Notes: a model not told the origin generated them from the letters alone. Counted from the stretch's first letter, positions 50,781 through 60,717 are shown. The stretch is 64,000 bases of DNA from Staphylococcus sp. IVB6240 (GCF_025558425.1 NZ_CP094718.1:682001-746000); one strand, 5' to 3'. A program made the numbers and translations.

Positions 50781-51908
50781 ATGAATGAAAAATTTGCACC
50801 AATGTTCCAACCATTGACTTTTCCGAATGGTCAGTCAATCAGCAATCGTTTTGTACTGGCACCGTTAACGCATACGATTTCAAACGAAGACGGTACAGTT
50901 TCTGATCGAGAAGTGGCATATATGTCGTCACGAACAAAAGGACTCGGTCTTGCGATTACAGCGGCAAGTTATACAAGTGTGGAAGGTCAAGCTTTCCCTG
51001 GACAACCTTCTATTTCAAAAGAAGCCGATTTAGATGGCTTACGCCGTGTGGCTGAGGCAATCAAAGAGAATGGTGCTAAAGCAATCGTTCAAATTCATCA
51101 TGGTGGTGTCAAATCATTACCACAATATGTGCCGAACGGTGATGTAAAGGGACCAAGTGAGATTGAAACATATGGATGGGGTGAAAAAGAACCTCACAGT
51201 GCACGTGAAATGACAGGTGAAGAGATTCAACAAGCCATCAAAGACTTTGGTCGTGCCACGTCTCTTGCGATTAAAGCAGGCTTTGATGGTGTTGAAATTC
51301 ACGGTGCAAACCATTATTTAATTCATCAATTTTTCTCACCGTATTATAATCGTCGACATGACATATGGGGAGAACCATTACGTTTCCCAGTAGCTGTTGT
51401 GGATGAAGTGTTACGTGTTGCGGAAGAAGAAGGGCCTGAAAACTTTATTGTTGGATATCGTTTCTTACCAGAAGAAGCAGAGACACCAGGTATCACTATG
51501 GAACGTACAAAATGTTTAGTAGATACATTAATTGAAAAACCACTGGATTACTTACATGTTTCTTTAGGTGACATTCATTCATTAACAAGAGAAGGTGAAT
51601 ATGCAGGCGAAAAACGTATCTCACTGTTACTTGATTGGATTGATGGTCGTATGCCATTAATTGGTGTGGGCTCAATTTTTAATGGAGAAGATGTTCTTGC
51701 TGCACAAGAAACAGGTGCGCCTTTGATTGCGATCGGACGTGGCTTGTTATTTGATCCTGAGCTTGTAGAAAAAATTGCAGCAGGTCGAGAAGATGAAATT
51801 ATTGACTACTTTGATGCTGAAAGAGAAGATAAACATTCACTGCCAGATGAGTTATGGAACTCATTCAAAACAGAACATTATTCATCACCTAAGAAAAATG
51901 ATAGATAG
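50781..51908 (+). CDS. NADH-dependent flavin oxidoreductase, Old Yellow Enzyme family
   Basis: The 375-residue protein is a single TIM barrel with FMN-binding features: LAPLTHTISNEDGTVS at the N terminus, IVQIHHGGV (FMN/substrate region), GFDGVEIHGANHYLIHQF with the substrate-binding His-Ala-Asn-His, and the late IGVGSIFNGEDV and IAIGRGLLFDPE phosphate-binding loops. Such enzymes reduce activated double bonds or electrophiles; staphylococcal OfrA/OfrB are of this family. I started at ATG 50781, 9 bases after AGGAGG. I do not recall this gene between typA and ylaI in S. aureus, so it may be a lineage insertion. Confidence 0.88.
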   Translation: MNEKFAPMFQPLTFPNGQSISNRFVLAPLTHTISNEDGTVSDREVAYMSSRTKGLGLAITAASYTSVEGQAFPGQPSISKEADLDGLRRVAEAIKENGAKAIVQIHHGGVKSLPQYVPNGDVKGPSEIETYGWGEKEPHSAREMTGEEIQQAIKDFGRATSLAIKAGFDGVEIHGANHYLIHQFFSPYYNRRHDIWGEPLRFPVAVVDEVLRVAEEEGPENFIVGYRFLPEEAETPGITMERTKCLVDTLIEKPLDYLHVSLGDIHSLTREGEYAGEKRISLLLDWIDGRMPLIGVGSIFNGEDVLAAQETGAPLIAIGRGLLFDPELVEKIAAGREDEIIDYFDAEREDKHSLPDELWNSFKTEHYSSPKKNDR

Positions 51909-51910
51909 AG

Positions 51911-51950
51911 AAAAAGTCATGATGCAAACTTACGCATCATGACTTTTTTC
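51911..51950 (+). terminator. Bidirectional terminator overlapping the ylaI end
   Basis: AAAAAGTCATGATGC and GCATCATGACTTTTT pair with an 8-base loop. It ends the OYE transcript; for the minus strand its 5' arm lies inside the last codons of ylaI. Confidence 0.88.
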
Positions 51951-52115
51951 GTTAGACATCGCATGAGAAGGACGTTGTCTTGGTGTGTCTAAACGACTTT
52001 TACATTCGTCACACATAAATGTGCGAATGGGATTGTTTTTTAGACGTTTCGATAACAAAGTACTTTCATCAAGGAGCACTTCGGTATCACAGATGACACA
52101 AGTGACTTTTCGCAT
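51930..52115 (-). CDS. YlaI-like zinc-ribbon protein (DUF2197)
   Basis: This 61-residue protein has two CxxC pairs, VTCVICDTE (Cys6, Cys9) and FMCDECKSR (about 35-38), which should bind one zinc ion. It matches YlaI/DUF2197 in size and in its place downstream of typA. It abuts the YlaL-like gene (3 bases) and is cotranscribed with it. The final codons EKSHDA and the stop are part of the terminator hairpin. Function unknown. Confidence 0.82.
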   Translation of the reverse strand: MRKVTCVICDTEVLLDESTLLSKRLKNNPIRTFMCDECKSRLDTPRQRPSHAMSNEKSHDA

Positions 52116-52118
52116 CTG

Positions 52119-52601
52119 CTATAACACCTCAATATGTGTAACGTGTTGGAATTTATATTGGTAACCTTCATCTTGTGTGTAAATGAAGCTATCTACACCG
52201 TCATCTTCATATAGACGTTTGCCGTCTTTAGCAAATTGGAAGAATAAGTATGGTAATAATGAAAATGGGATATCAATATGATCCGTTGCATTTGATAAAC
52301 GAATAGTTGTAGCTGAATCATGTGGTTCTGCATTTTTGAAAAATGGTGTCATATTAATTGCAAAAGACCCCTTTAAGACAGCACGCTTTTTATATTCGAT
52401 TTCTGAGTTAAGTGTTGGTGGGTTTGTTTGACCTTCAAGGATAGCTCTATTCCATTCACGATTGTCTTCAAACTTAATTGGCTTTTCGCCTTCAAAAACA
52501 CCTTTTTCTAAATCTTCAATTGTTACTTTACGGTCATCAAATATCCAAGTTGTACTATCCAGTGTAATTGGAAATTTAACAGCACCTTTGATTTGAATCA
52601 T
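52119..52601 (-). CDS. YlaL-like hypothetical protein
   Basis: The 160-residue soluble protein starts MIQIKGAVKFPITLDSTTWIFD and shows alternating strands with an acidic middle; it has no signal, membrane span or obvious active site. By order (typA, ylaI, this gene, ylaN, ftsW) it corresponds to B. subtilis YlaL; that link is by synteny only. It heads the two-gene minus-strand unit with ylaI and is divergent from ylaN. Confidence 0.65.
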   Translation of the reverse strand: MIQIKGAVKFPITLDSTTWIFDDRKVTIEDLEKGVFEGEKPIKFEDNREWNRAILEGQTNPPTLNSEIEYKKRAVLKGSFAINMTPFFKNAEPHDSATTIRLSNATDHIDIPFSLLPYLFFQFAKDGKRLYEDDGVDSFIYTQDEGYQYKFQHVTHIEVL

Positions 52602-52737
52602 AGATTATGCACTCCCTTGTTTTGAATAGTTCTATTTTAACATATATGAAACGTGTGGGCTTTGGAATTTACTTGCTTTTTACTATGGGATGAGATAGAA
52701 TTTTTACATGAAGATAAATCAATAGGGGGAGTCTGTC

Positions 52738-53013
52738 ATGAGCAAGCAACACGATTATAGAACTGCTGCATATGACCAATTGAACCAAGATGCAGAACGC
52801 ATTTTACAATTAATCAAAGTTCAAATAGATAATTTAACAATGCCACAGTGTCCGTTATACGAAGAAGTATTGGATACACAGATGTATGGTTTACAGAAGG
52901 AAGTTAACTTTGCTGTGAATCTTGGCTTAGTTGATCAAGAAGATGGGAAGGCGTTAATGTTACGTCTTGAGAAAGAGTTATCAAAATTACACGAAGCATT
53001 TTTACGCGTATAA
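52738..53013 (+). CDS. ylaN: YlaN (UPF0358) family protein
   Basis: This 91-residue helical protein shows [37 protein letters not shown] in pieces that define UPF0358/YlaN. The protein is reported as essential or conditionally essential in staphylococci and B. subtilis, and recent work ties it to iron and Fur function; the sequence itself shows only one Cys and scattered His/Glu residues. AGGGGGAG precedes the ATG. It has its own hairpin after the stop, ahead of ftsW. Confidence 0.9.
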   Translation: MSKQHDYRTAAYDQLNQDAERILQLIKVQIDNLTMPQCPLYEEVLDTQMYGLQKEVNFAVNLGLVDQEDGKALMLRLEKELSKLHEAFLRV

Positions 53014-53018
53014 CACCG

Positions 53019-53062
53019 ATTGGGACAATACTATCATTTAACTTAAATGACGATTGTCCCAT
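53019..53062 (+). other. Stem-loop between ylaN and ftsW
   Basis: ATTGGGACAAT pairs with ATTGTCCCAT, and inside it ATCATTTAA with TTAAATGAC. No T run follows, so it may protect or process the transcript instead of ending it. Confidence 0.6.
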
Positions 53063-53109
53063 TGTCATGTTATCAGCAATAAATGTAACGAATTGGATGT
53101 TATAAATCA

Positions 53110-54327
53110 ATGAACCGAATCAATCAATTTTTTCGATATATTTTGAGATCCTCTAAATATATCGATTTTCCATTATTACTTACTTATCTTGCGCTATGTC
53201 TCATTGGACTGACGATGGTATACAGTGCAAGTATGGTACCTGCAACGCGTGGAACATTAACGGGTGGGGTACCAGTTTCAGGTACATATTTTTACATGCG
53301 ACAGTTGGTATATGTCATTGTTGGATTTACGATCGTTTTCTTTATGGCGTATATCATGGATGTACGTATTATTAAAAATCGAAATGTTCAACTCGGTATG
53401 ATGGGTGTTCTATTGCTGTTATTATTTGCAACACTTGTTTTGGGTAGTGAAATCAATGGTTCTAAGAGTTGGTTGAACTTAGGGTTTATGAACTTACAGG
53501 CTTCTGAGTTACTGAAGATCGGTATTATTCTCTATGTGCCGTATATCATTGATCGAAAAAAAATCCAAATACAAAGAACACCACGCGTCATTACTGGGCC
53601 GATTATTTTTGTAGGATTTATCATTAGCTTGGTATTATTACAAAAAGATATTGGACAAACATTGTTAATTGGTGCCATTTTCTTCTGTATTATTGTTTAC
53701 TCTGGAATTGGCATTAAAAATTTACTTAAGATTATGATGTATGCTGTTTTAGGACTCATCACGGTATTAGTGATTATTATCATTTTCCGTATAAACGTGT
53801 TACCTGCCTATTTAACAGCACGTTTTAGTGCATTAGAAAATCCATTCAATTACGAATCAGGGATTGGTTATCATTTGGCCAACTCATTATTGGCTATTGG
53901 GAATGGTGGCTTCTTTGGACGAGGACTAGGTAATAGTGTCATGAAGTTAGGGTACTTGCCTGAGCCGCATACAGACTTTATCTTCGCAGTAATTTGTGAA
54001 GAGTTAGGCTTTATTGGTGCGCTTATCATATTAATCCTTATTTATTCTATTGTGTATCGTGCACTGACAATGGCTGCAAAAACGAATTCATATTTTTATA
54101 AACTTGTCTGCGTCGGAATTGCAAGCTATATTGGTATTCAAGCATTTGTTAACTTAGGAGGCATATCAGGTTTGATTCCGTTAACAGGTGTGCCACTACC
54201 ATTCATTAGTTTTGGCGGTTCTTCTATGATGAGTTTAAGCTTGGCGATGGGGCTATTGTTACTTATCGGTAAACAAATCAAATATGAAGAAGCCAGACAA
54301 CGATATTATGAAAAACAACAAAGATAA
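53110..54327 (+). CDS. ftsW: Septal peptidoglycan polymerase FtsW
   Basis: FtsW is the SEDS-family glycosyltransferase that works with class B PBPs at the division septum. The 405-residue protein has about ten helices and the family signatures MVYSAS near the N terminus, GSEINGSKSWLNLGFMNLQASE, and GRGLGNSVMKLGYLPEPHTDFIFAVICEE in parts, with LIPLTGVPLPFISFGGSS near 355. Start ATG 53110 has only a weak GGATG site, perhaps coupled to ylaN readthrough. A terminator follows. Confidence 0.94.
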   Translation: MNRINQFFRYILRSSKYIDFPLLLTYLALCLIGLTMVYSASMVPATRGTLTGGVPVSGTYFYMRQLVYVIVGFTIVFFMAYIMDVRIIKNRNVQLGMMGVLLLLLFATLVLGSEINGSKSWLNLGFMNLQASELLKIGIILYVPYIIDRKKIQIQRTPRVITGPIIFVGFIISLVLLQKDIGQTLLIGAIFFCIIVYSGIGIKNLLKIMMYAVLGLITVLVIIIIFRINVLPAYLTARFSALENPFNYESGIGYHLANSLLAIGNGGFFGRGLGNSVMKLGYLPEPHTDFIFAVICEELGFIGALIILILIYSIVYRALTMAAKTNSYFYKLVCVGIASYIGIQAFVNLGGISGLIPLTGVPLPFISFGGSSMMSLSLAMGLLLLIGKQIKYEEARQRYYEKQQR

Positions 54328-54335
54328 ATATAAAC

Positions 54336-54382
54336 CAAAAAGGGTGTCACAAAGTAACGAGTACTTTGTGGCATCTTTTTTG
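54336..54382 (+). terminator. Intrinsic terminator of ftsW
   Basis: AAAAGGGTGTCACAAAGTA and TACTTTGTGGCATCTTTT pair with one bulge-like mismatch around ACGAG, then a T run. Confidence 0.85.
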
Positions 54383-54444
54383 ATTAGTGAAATATCCTCA
54401 GAAATGTGCCTATAAAACAGTCCGTTAGAATAGATAATAAAATT

Positions 54445-54473
54445 TTGACAATAAGGAAATGGCGTTTTAAAAT
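54445..54473 (+). promoter_or_regulatory. Promoter of pycA
   Basis: A perfect TTGACA and TAAAAT are 17 bases apart, about 130 bases before the pycA ATG. Confidence 0.75.
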
Positions 54474-54504
54474 AAGGGTGTTGATTATTTAATATTATTA
54501 ATAG

Positions 54505-54543
54505 AGATAACTAATTCTTATCATTAGAATAATCATTCCTTAT
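54505..54543. promoter_or_regulatory. GATAAT/ATCATT-type repeat array in the pycA leader
   Basis: GATAA, TTATC, ATCATT, ATCATT and TTATC follow each other, with the palindrome GATAA-N7-TTATC at 54505-54521. The hexamers resemble parts of a Fur box but no full 19-base match is present. Weak evidence. Confidence 0.25.
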
Positions 54544-54604
54544 CAACAAGTTAATGAACGTAACATGCACACTTGGCATACACATCAAATAGGGGGCTGA
54601 TACT

Positions 54605-57600
54605 ATGCAACGTATCAAAAAGATTTTAGTCGCAAACCGTGGTGAAATTGCAATTCGTATTTTTAGAGCCGCAACAGAGCTCGGTATTCAAACAGTAGCA
54701 ATCTATTCTAAGGAAGATATGAGGGCTTTACATCGTTATAAAGCAGATGAAGCGTATTTATTAGGCGAAGACCTTGGACCTGCTGAATCTTATTTAAACA
54801 TCGAACGCATTATCCAAATCGCTAAAGAAGCAAATGTGGATGCCATTCATCCAGGTTATGGCTTCTTAAGTGAAAATATGCAATTTGCAAAACGTTGTGC
54901 AGAAGAAGGGATTATTTTTGTAGGCCCTGAGCTTGAACATCTTGATATGTTTGGTGACAAGGTGAAAGCACGTGCGACAGCGATTAAAGCAAATTTACCT
55001 GTTATTCCAGGGACAGACGGCCCAGTCGCAAATTTGGAAGAGGCAGAAGCATTTGCTGAAACAGCAGGTTATCCATTAATGATCAAAGCCACAAGTGGTG
55101 GTGGCGGTAAAGGGATGCGTATCGTTCGAGATGCATCGGAATTATCAGAGTCATTCACACGTGCGAAATCTGAAGCAGAAAAGTCATTCGGTAGTAGTGA
55201 AGTTTACATAGAGAAATTTATTGATGAACCAAAGCATATTGAAGTTCAAATTATCGGGGACAAAGCAGGCAACATCATTCATTTATATGAGCGTGATTGT
55301 TCTGTTCAACGTCGTCATCAAAAGGTAGTTGAAGTGGCACCATCTGTGAGTTTATCTGAATCGCTGCGTGAAGAAATTTGTCAGGCAGCAGTAGATCTTA
55401 TGACACAAATTCAGTATGTCAATGCAGGAACAGTTGAATTTTTGGTATCAGGTGATTCATATTATTTCATTGAAGTAAACCCACGTATTCAAGTAGAACA
55501 CACTATTACAGAAATGATTACAGGTGTAGATATTGTTAAAACACAATTATTGATTGCAGATGGTGAAGCATTACATGGCGAACGTATCGCGTTACCACAA
55601 CAAGCAGACATTCAATCAATGGGATATGCGATTCAATGTCGTATTACAACAGAAGACCCAACGCAAGACTTTATGCCTGATACAGGGCGCATTGTTGCAT
55701 ATCGTTCAAGTGGTGGTTTTGGTGTACGTCTGGATGCAGGAGATGCGTTCCAAGGTGCTGAAATATCACCATTTTATGACTCATTACTTGTAAAGATTTC
55801 AACACATGCGATTAGTTATAAAGAAGCACGTGAAAAAATGGCACGATCACTTCAGGAAATGCGAATTCGTGGTGTGAAAACAAATATTCCATTTTTATAT
55901 AATGTGATTCAACATGAACAATTCGCATCTGGGGACTATACAACGAAGTTTCTTGAACAAGCACCTGAATTATTTGTAATCCAACCATCAAGAGACCGTG
56001 GTACGAAAACACTAGAATATATCGGTAATGTCACAATCAATGGTTTTCCAAGCGTTGAAAAACGTCCAAAACCACATTTTGAACCTGCAGAAATTCCTAA
56101 AGTGAATACACAAGAGATTGCGCAGTTGCGTGGTACCAAACAGTTATTAGATGAAGAAGGTCCGGATGCAGTAGCAGAATGGGTAAAAGCACAAGAGGAA
56201 GTGCTGATTACAGATACCACTTTCCGAGATGCTCACCAATCATTGTTAGCAACCCGAGTACGTTCACATGATTTACTACAAATCGCTCCTGAAACAGCAC
56301 ATGTCATGCAGGATAACTTCTCATTAGAATTATGGGGTGGTGCGACATTTGATGTGGCGTACAACTTCTTAAAAGAAAATCCATGGGATCGTCTCGCACA
56401 CTTAAGAAAGGTGATACCAAATGTGTTATTCCAAATGCTTTTACGTGCTTCTAATGCAGTAGGCTATAAAAACTATCCAGATAATGTGATTCAAAAGTTC
56501 GTAGCAGAAAGTGCAAAAGCAGGTGTAGACGTCTTTAGAATTTTCGACTCGCTTAACTGGGTAGAACAAATGAAAGTTGCCAATGAAGCGGTGCAACAAG
56601 CAGGAAAAATTTCTGAAGGAACGATTTGTTATACTGGAGATATTTTAGATACAACACGTTCAAATGTCTATACTTTAGAATACTATGTTGACTTAGCGAA
56701 AACATTAGAACGTGAAGGTTTCCATATGTTAGCCATTAAAGATATGGCCGGCTTATTAAAACCACGTGCGGCATATGAGTTAATTGGTGAATTGAAAGCA
56801 GCTGTGGACTTACCAATCCATTTACACACGCATGATACTAGTGGTAATGGAATATTAACGTATAACCAAGCGATTAATGCAGGAGTGGATGTCATTGATA
56901 CAGCCGTTGCAGCGATGTCAGGTTTAACAAGTCAGCCAAGTAGCAACTCACTATACTATGCGATGAGTGGTTTCTCACGTGATATTCGTATGGATATTGA
57001 AGGACATGAACGTTTATCACACTATTGGGATGCAATCAGACCATATTATGAAGACTTTGAAAGTGATATGAAATCACCACACACAGAAATCTATAAACAT
57101 GAGATGCCAGGTGGTCAATATTCAAACTTACGTCAACAAGCCAAAAGTCTCGGATTAGGAGAACGTTTTGGTGAAGTCAAAGATATGTATCGACGTGTTA
57201 ACTTATTATTTGGGGATATCGTTAAAGTAACACCGTCATCCAAGGTAGTTGGGGATATGGCATTGTATATGGTACAGAACGAGTTGGATGAAGAACAAGT
57301 GCTATCTGAAGGCCATAAATTAGATTTCCCAGATTCAGTGGTTTCTTTCTTTAAGGGAGAAATAGGTCAGCCAGTAAATGGTTTCAACAAACAGTTACAA
57401 GAAGTTATTTTAAAAGGACAACCAGCCCTTACAGACCGTCCAGGAGAATATTTAGCACCTGTTGATTTTGATGCATTAAAAGAAGAACTGCAAGAAAAAC
57501 AACAGCGTGAAGTAACAGAACAAGATGTGGTCAGTTATGCATTGTATCCAAAAGTGTACGAACAGTATATCCAAACATTCGAACGTTTCGGAGATGTATC

Positions 57601-58057
57601 ACTTCTAGATACGCCAACTTTCTTCTTTGGTATGCGCGATAATGAAACGATTAAGATTGAAATAGATAAAGGGAAAGTATTAGTCATTACGTTGCAAACA
57701 ATCACACAACCAGATGATAACGGTATGCGCACAGTCTTCTTTGAAATGAATGGACAAGCACGACGTATTCAAATTAAAGATGAGAATATTCAAGCTGTGC
57801 ATATGGCCAAACCGAAAGCAGATAAGAGTAATCCAACACATATTGGCGCGCAAATGCCTGGTACAGTTATCGATGTCAAAGTATCAGAAAATGAAGCGGT
57901 TGAAGCAGGACAATCACTTATTGTGACAGAAGCCATGAAGATGGAAACAACGGTTCAAGCACCATTTAAAGGAATAGTGAAAGCGATTCATGTACAAAGT
58001 AATGATGGTATTGAAACAGGAGATTTATTAATAGAAGTAGAAAAAATGGAATCATAA
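54605..58057 (+). CDS. pycA: Pyruvate carboxylase
   Basis: PycA makes oxaloacetate from pyruvate, bicarbonate and ATP, refilling the citric acid cycle. The 1150-residue enzyme has four parts in order. The biotin carboxylase domain (1-455) carries the ATP loop KATSGGGGKGMRIV and EVNPRIQVEHT. The carboxyltransferase domain (about 530-800) carries TDTTFRDAHQSLLATR and THDTSGNG. An allosteric/linker region follows, then a biotinyl domain (about 1075-1150) with the modified Lys in TEAMKMETT. GGGGGCTG precedes the ATG. Monocistronic. Confidence 0.97.
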   Translation: MQRIKKILVANRGEIAIRIFRAATELGIQTVAIYSKEDMRALHRYKADEAYLLGEDLGPAESYLNIERIIQIAKEANVDAIHPGYGFLSENMQFAKRCAEEGIIFVGPELEHLDMFGDKVKARATAIKANLPVIPGTDGPVANLEEAEAFAETAGYPLMIKATSGGGGKGMRIVRDASELSESFTRAKSEAEKSFGSSEVYIEKFIDEPKHIEVQIIGDKAGNIIHLYERDCSVQRRHQKVVEVAPSVSLSESLREEICQAAVDLMTQIQYVNAGTVEFLVSGDSYYFIEVNPRIQVEHTITEMITGVDIVKTQLLIADGEALHGERIALPQQADIQSMGYAIQCRITTEDPTQDFMPDTGRIVAYRSSGGFGVRLDAGDAFQGAEISPFYDSLLVKISTHAISYKEAREKMARSLQEMRIRGVKTNIPFLYNVIQHEQFASGDYTTKFLEQAPELFVIQPSRDRGTKTLEYIGNVTINGFPSVEKRPKPHFEPAEIPKVNTQEIAQLRGTKQLLDEEGPDAVAEWVKAQEEVLITDTTFRDAHQSLLATRVRSHDLLQIAPETAHVMQDNFSLELWGGATFDVAYNFLKENPWDRLAHLRKVIPNVLFQMLLRASNAVGYKNYPDNVIQKFVAESAKAGVDVFRIFDSLNWVEQMKVANEAVQQAGKISEGTICYTGDILDTTRSNVYTLEYYVDLAKTLEREGFHMLAIKDMAGLLKPRAAYELIGELKAAVDLPIHLHTHDTSGNGILTYNQAINAGVDVIDTAVAAMSGLTSQPSSNSLYYAMSGFSRDIRMDIEGHERLSHYWDAIRPYYEDFESDMKSPHTEIYKHEMPGGQYSNLRQQAKSLGLGERFGEVKDMYRRVNLLFGDIVKVTPSSKVVGDMALYMVQNELDEEQVLSEGHKLDFPDSVVSFFKGEIGQPVNGFNKQLQEVILKGQPALTDRPGEYLAPVDFDALKEELQEKQQREVTEQDVVSYALYPKVYEQYIQTFERFGDVSLLDTPTFFFGMRDNETIKIEIDKGKVLVITLQTITQPDDNGMRTVFFEMNGQARRIQIKDENIQAVHMAKPKADKSNPTHIGAQMPGTVIDVKVSENEAVEAGQSLIVTEAMKMETTVQAPFKGIVKAIHVQSNDGIETGDLLIEVEKMES

Positions 58058-58065
58058 AGAAAAGA

Positions 58066-58101
58066 AAAACGCTTGTCATCCCGGAGGTGACAAGCGTTTT
58101 A
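58066..58101 (+). terminator. Terminator shared by pycA and ctaA
   Basis: AAAACGCTTGTCA and TGACAAGCGTTTT form a perfect 13-bp stem with a 9-base loop between convergent genes. Confidence 0.9.
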
Positions 58102-58108
58102 TGAATGA

Positions 58109-59017
58109 TTATTGTTCGCCACGATTTGATCTTAGAATGAGTAAGATGAAGTAACTGATCAGGCCGAAAAGTAATGTGATAAACAACGCATGTAATAATG
58201 CGATAATCAGATTAACTTCCGTAATAATTGATAAAGCACCTGTTGTGACTTGTAAAATAATCAAAATAAAGCTAGCAGTATAACCATAGTGAATCGTACG
58301 GTTATCTGAATAATTTTTAACAGCGTGAATATATGTTAATAAAATAATTGTAAAAGCAAGTGTTGCCATAATACGGTGTGCGAGTTGCACCCAGTCGTGG
58401 ACACCATGTGGTACGAGATCACCAAATGGTAAAGGCCAAGCGCCATATGCAAGACTTGATTCAGTATGACGAACAAGTGCACCTGTATAAATTGTAACGT
58501 ACACAACAGCTGTCATAATAAATGTATAAATTTGTAATGGCTTTTTGATGTGTACAATATTTGCTTCGTATTTTTGATCAAGATCGAAAATAATGAGCGT
58601 GAGCACAAAGACAGATGCAAAACTAATTAATGAGATACCAAAATGTAATGCTAATACATAATCATTTTGTTGCCACATAACAGCTGCAGCACCTACTAAG
58701 GCTTGAATTAATAGGAAACCAACACTAATCTTACAAAGAGGTTTTACTTCACGGATATGTCCAATATTTTTCCATGCAGTGATGACAAGCCACGTTACAA
58801 TTAAAAGTGATAAACCAGAAACAGCTCTATGACTCAATTCGATAATTGTTTCAATAGGTAAGTTTTCAGGAAGTAAGGCACCGTGACATAATGGCCAGTC
58901 TGATCCACAACCATCTTCAGAACCTGTTTTTGTAACGAGTGCGCCACCCAGTTGCACCCACATCATCATGAGTGTTGCTAAAACGGATAACCACTTAAGG
59001 TTGCGCTTTTTAAACAA
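58109..59017 (-). CDS. ctaA: Haem A synthase
   Basis: CtaA oxidises haem O to haem A, the cofactor of aa3 oxidases such as QoxABCD in this window. The 302-residue membrane protein has eight helices. It shows [12 protein letters not shown], the extracellular Cys pair [47 protein letters not shown], and QLAHRIMA with haem-ligand His residues. I started at TTG 59015-59017, 7 bases after GAGGTG, which matches the S. aureus start; an in-frame ATG 17 codons upstream is unlikely. Divergent from ctaB. Confidence 0.93.
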   Translation of the reverse strand: MFKKRNLKWLSVLATLMMMWVQLGGALVTKTGSEDGCGSDWPLCHGALLPENLPIETIIELSHRAVSGLSLLIVTWLVITAWKNIGHIREVKPLCKISVGFLLIQALVGAAAVMWQQNDYVLALHFGISLISFASVFVLTLIIFDLDQKYEANIVHIKKPLQIYTFIMTAVVYVTIYTGALVRHTESSLAYGAWPLPFGDLVPHGVHDWVQLAHRIMATLAFTIILLTYIHAVKNYSDNRTIHYGYTASFILIILQVTTGALSIITEVNLIIALLHALFITLLFGLISYFILLILRSNRGEQ

Positions 59018-59263
59018 TGCTAAACACCTCGATATATAATATTTTTCCTGAGCAGCTGTCGGTCGCATTGCTGTATGAAAATAGTAAACTGCCCTCTATG
59101 GAATTCTTCTATATTATAGCAAAAAGAACTCTGATAATCTGTACTAATTTAGTCATGATTACCGAATGTCGATAAAGTGTCACAAAAATTTCGGAATAAA
59201 GCTAGTCAATTATAGGACTTTCATATATCATTGGTATATATGACAAAAAAGGGGGGTAAATCA

Positions 59264-60175
59264 ATGTCGAAATCAGAAGTAGTTCCGGAAACTACTGGAC
59301 GTATTTCATATAAAGAGCTTAAAGCAATCATTAAGTTAGGTCTTGTACAAGGAAACCTGATTCCCGCTTTTGCAGGTGGTTGGCTTGCTATCGTGATGAC
59401 AAATAAATCATTTTTATCTTCTATGCCAGAATTGATTGTGATGATGCTAGGTTCGACACTTGTTATGGGTGGTGCGTGTGCCATTAACAACTATTATGAC
59501 CAAGATATAGATCAGTTAATGCCAAGTAAACAAAATCGCCCGACAGTGAATGACCGTATTTCAGATCGTAATCTTATCATATTAAGTATGGGGATGATGA
59601 TCTTAGGTGAGTTGCTCTTATTTATGATTAATGTCCCAGCTGGCGTCATTGGTTTAGCTGGTATTGTTGGATATGTTTCATTTTATTCAATATGGTCTAA
59701 GCGACATACGACTTGGAATACCGTTGTAGGTAGTTTTCCAGGTGCAGTTCCACCACTCATTGGCTGGGTAGCGATAGATGGTCAATTAAGTGTGATGGCT
59801 TTAGCATTATTTGCTGTCGTATTTGCATGGCAACCAATTCACTTTTATGCACTTGCAATCAAACGCAGTGATGAGTACAGCTTAGCAAATATTCCTATGT
59901 TACCATCCGTAAAAGGTTTTAATAGAACGCGTATCGGCATGTTCTTATGGCTGTTTGCGCTATTACCACTACCATTTGTGATGCAAGAACTTGGTACGAC
60001 ATTTATTGTGTTAGCGACAATACTTAACCTAGGATGGATTGGGTTAGGATTAACAAGTTTTAAAGCTACAACAGATGAATCTAAATGGGCAACAAAAATG
60101 TTTATTTATTCATTGAACTATCTTGTAGTATTTTTTGCACTTGTCGTAGTGATATCTTTAATTAAATGGATTTAG
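59264..60175 (+). CDS. ctaB: Protohaem IX farnesyltransferase (haem O synthase)
   Basis: CtaB adds a farnesyl group to haem B to give haem O, the substrate of CtaA. The 303-residue UbiA-family protein has eight or nine helices, the prenyl-diphosphate motif [19 protein letters not shown], and [17 protein letters not shown] and [15 protein letters not shown] loops. Start ATG 59264 follows GGGGGG; an ATG 11 codons upstream lacks a ribosome site. ctaM follows by 25 bases. Confidence 0.95.
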   Translation: MSKSEVVPETTGRISYKELKAIIKLGLVQGNLIPAFAGGWLAIVMTNKSFLSSMPELIVMMLGSTLVMGGACAINNYYDQDIDQLMPSKQNRPTVNDRISDRNLIILSMGMMILGELLLFMINVPAGVIGLAGIVGYVSFYSIWSKRHTTWNTVVGSFPGAVPPLIGWVAIDGQLSVMALALFAVVFAWQPIHFYALAIKRSDEYSLANIPMLPSVKGFNRTRIGMFLWLFALLPLPFVMQELGTTFIVLATILNLGWIGLGLTSFKATTDESKWATKMFIYSLNYLVVFFALVVVISLIKWI

Positions 60176-60200
60176 AAGACAAATAAGCGAGGATGAGAAG

Positions 60201-60662
60201 ATGAGCTTACCTATTTTACCTACCATTAGTACAACATGTATAGTAATCAGTGCAGTGCTTGTAGCAATTGGTTGGCGTCTCATTTGGAAACGTCAAATCG
60301 AGCAGCATAAAAAAGTCATGCTGTGGGCAGCAATATTCGCCGTATTATTCTTTGCAATATACGCAAGTCGTACGATCTTTATTGGAAATACCGCTTTTGG
60401 TGGACCAGATTCTATGCGTATCTACTACACAATTTTCTTGGTATTCCATATTATACTAGCAACAATAGGTGCTGTATTTGGCATCATTCAGATCTTCACA
60501 GGTCTTAAAGACAAGTATGACGTACACCGTAAAACAGGACCTGTTGCATCTATCATTTGGTTTTTCACTGCCATTACAGGTGTAGCTGTCTATTTATTAC
60601 TATATGTTCTCTATCCTGGTGGAGAAACAACATCATTAATTAAAGCGACATTTGGTTTTTAA
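60201..60662 (+). CDS. ctaM: Cytochrome aa3 assembly protein CtaM (DUF420)
   Basis: CtaM is a small membrane protein reported in S. aureus to be needed for function of the aa3-type quinol oxidase. The 153 residues contain four membrane helices (about 8-25, 38-58, 75-98, 117-140). Conserved histidines appear in VFHIILATIG and DKYDVHRKTGPVA. Placement after ctaB supports a role in haem A delivery or oxidase assembly. GAGGATGAG precedes the ATG; a terminator follows. Confidence 0.9.
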   Translation: MSLPILPTISTTCIVISAVLVAIGWRLIWKRQIEQHKKVMLWAAIFAVLFFAIYASRTIFIGNTAFGGPDSMRIYYTIFLVFHIILATIGAVFGIIQIFTGLKDKYDVHRKTGPVASIIWFFTAITGVAVYLLLYVLYPGGETTSLIKATFGF

Positions 60663-60673
60663 GAAGATGATTA

Positions 60674-60717
60674 TAAAACTGACTGACATTCATAAGAAAT
60701 GTCAGTCAGTTTTTTTG
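60674..60717 (+). terminator. Intrinsic terminator of ctaBM
   Basis: AAAACTGACTGACATT and AATGTCAGTCAGTTTT pair around a 7-base loop, followed by a T run. Confidence 0.9.

Noticed and set aside
59069..59263. ResD/SrrA or Rex sites in the ctaA-ctaB gap
   Set aside because: Only a single TTTTTGTGACA half-site (59179-59190 region, minus strand) could be seen, too little to call.
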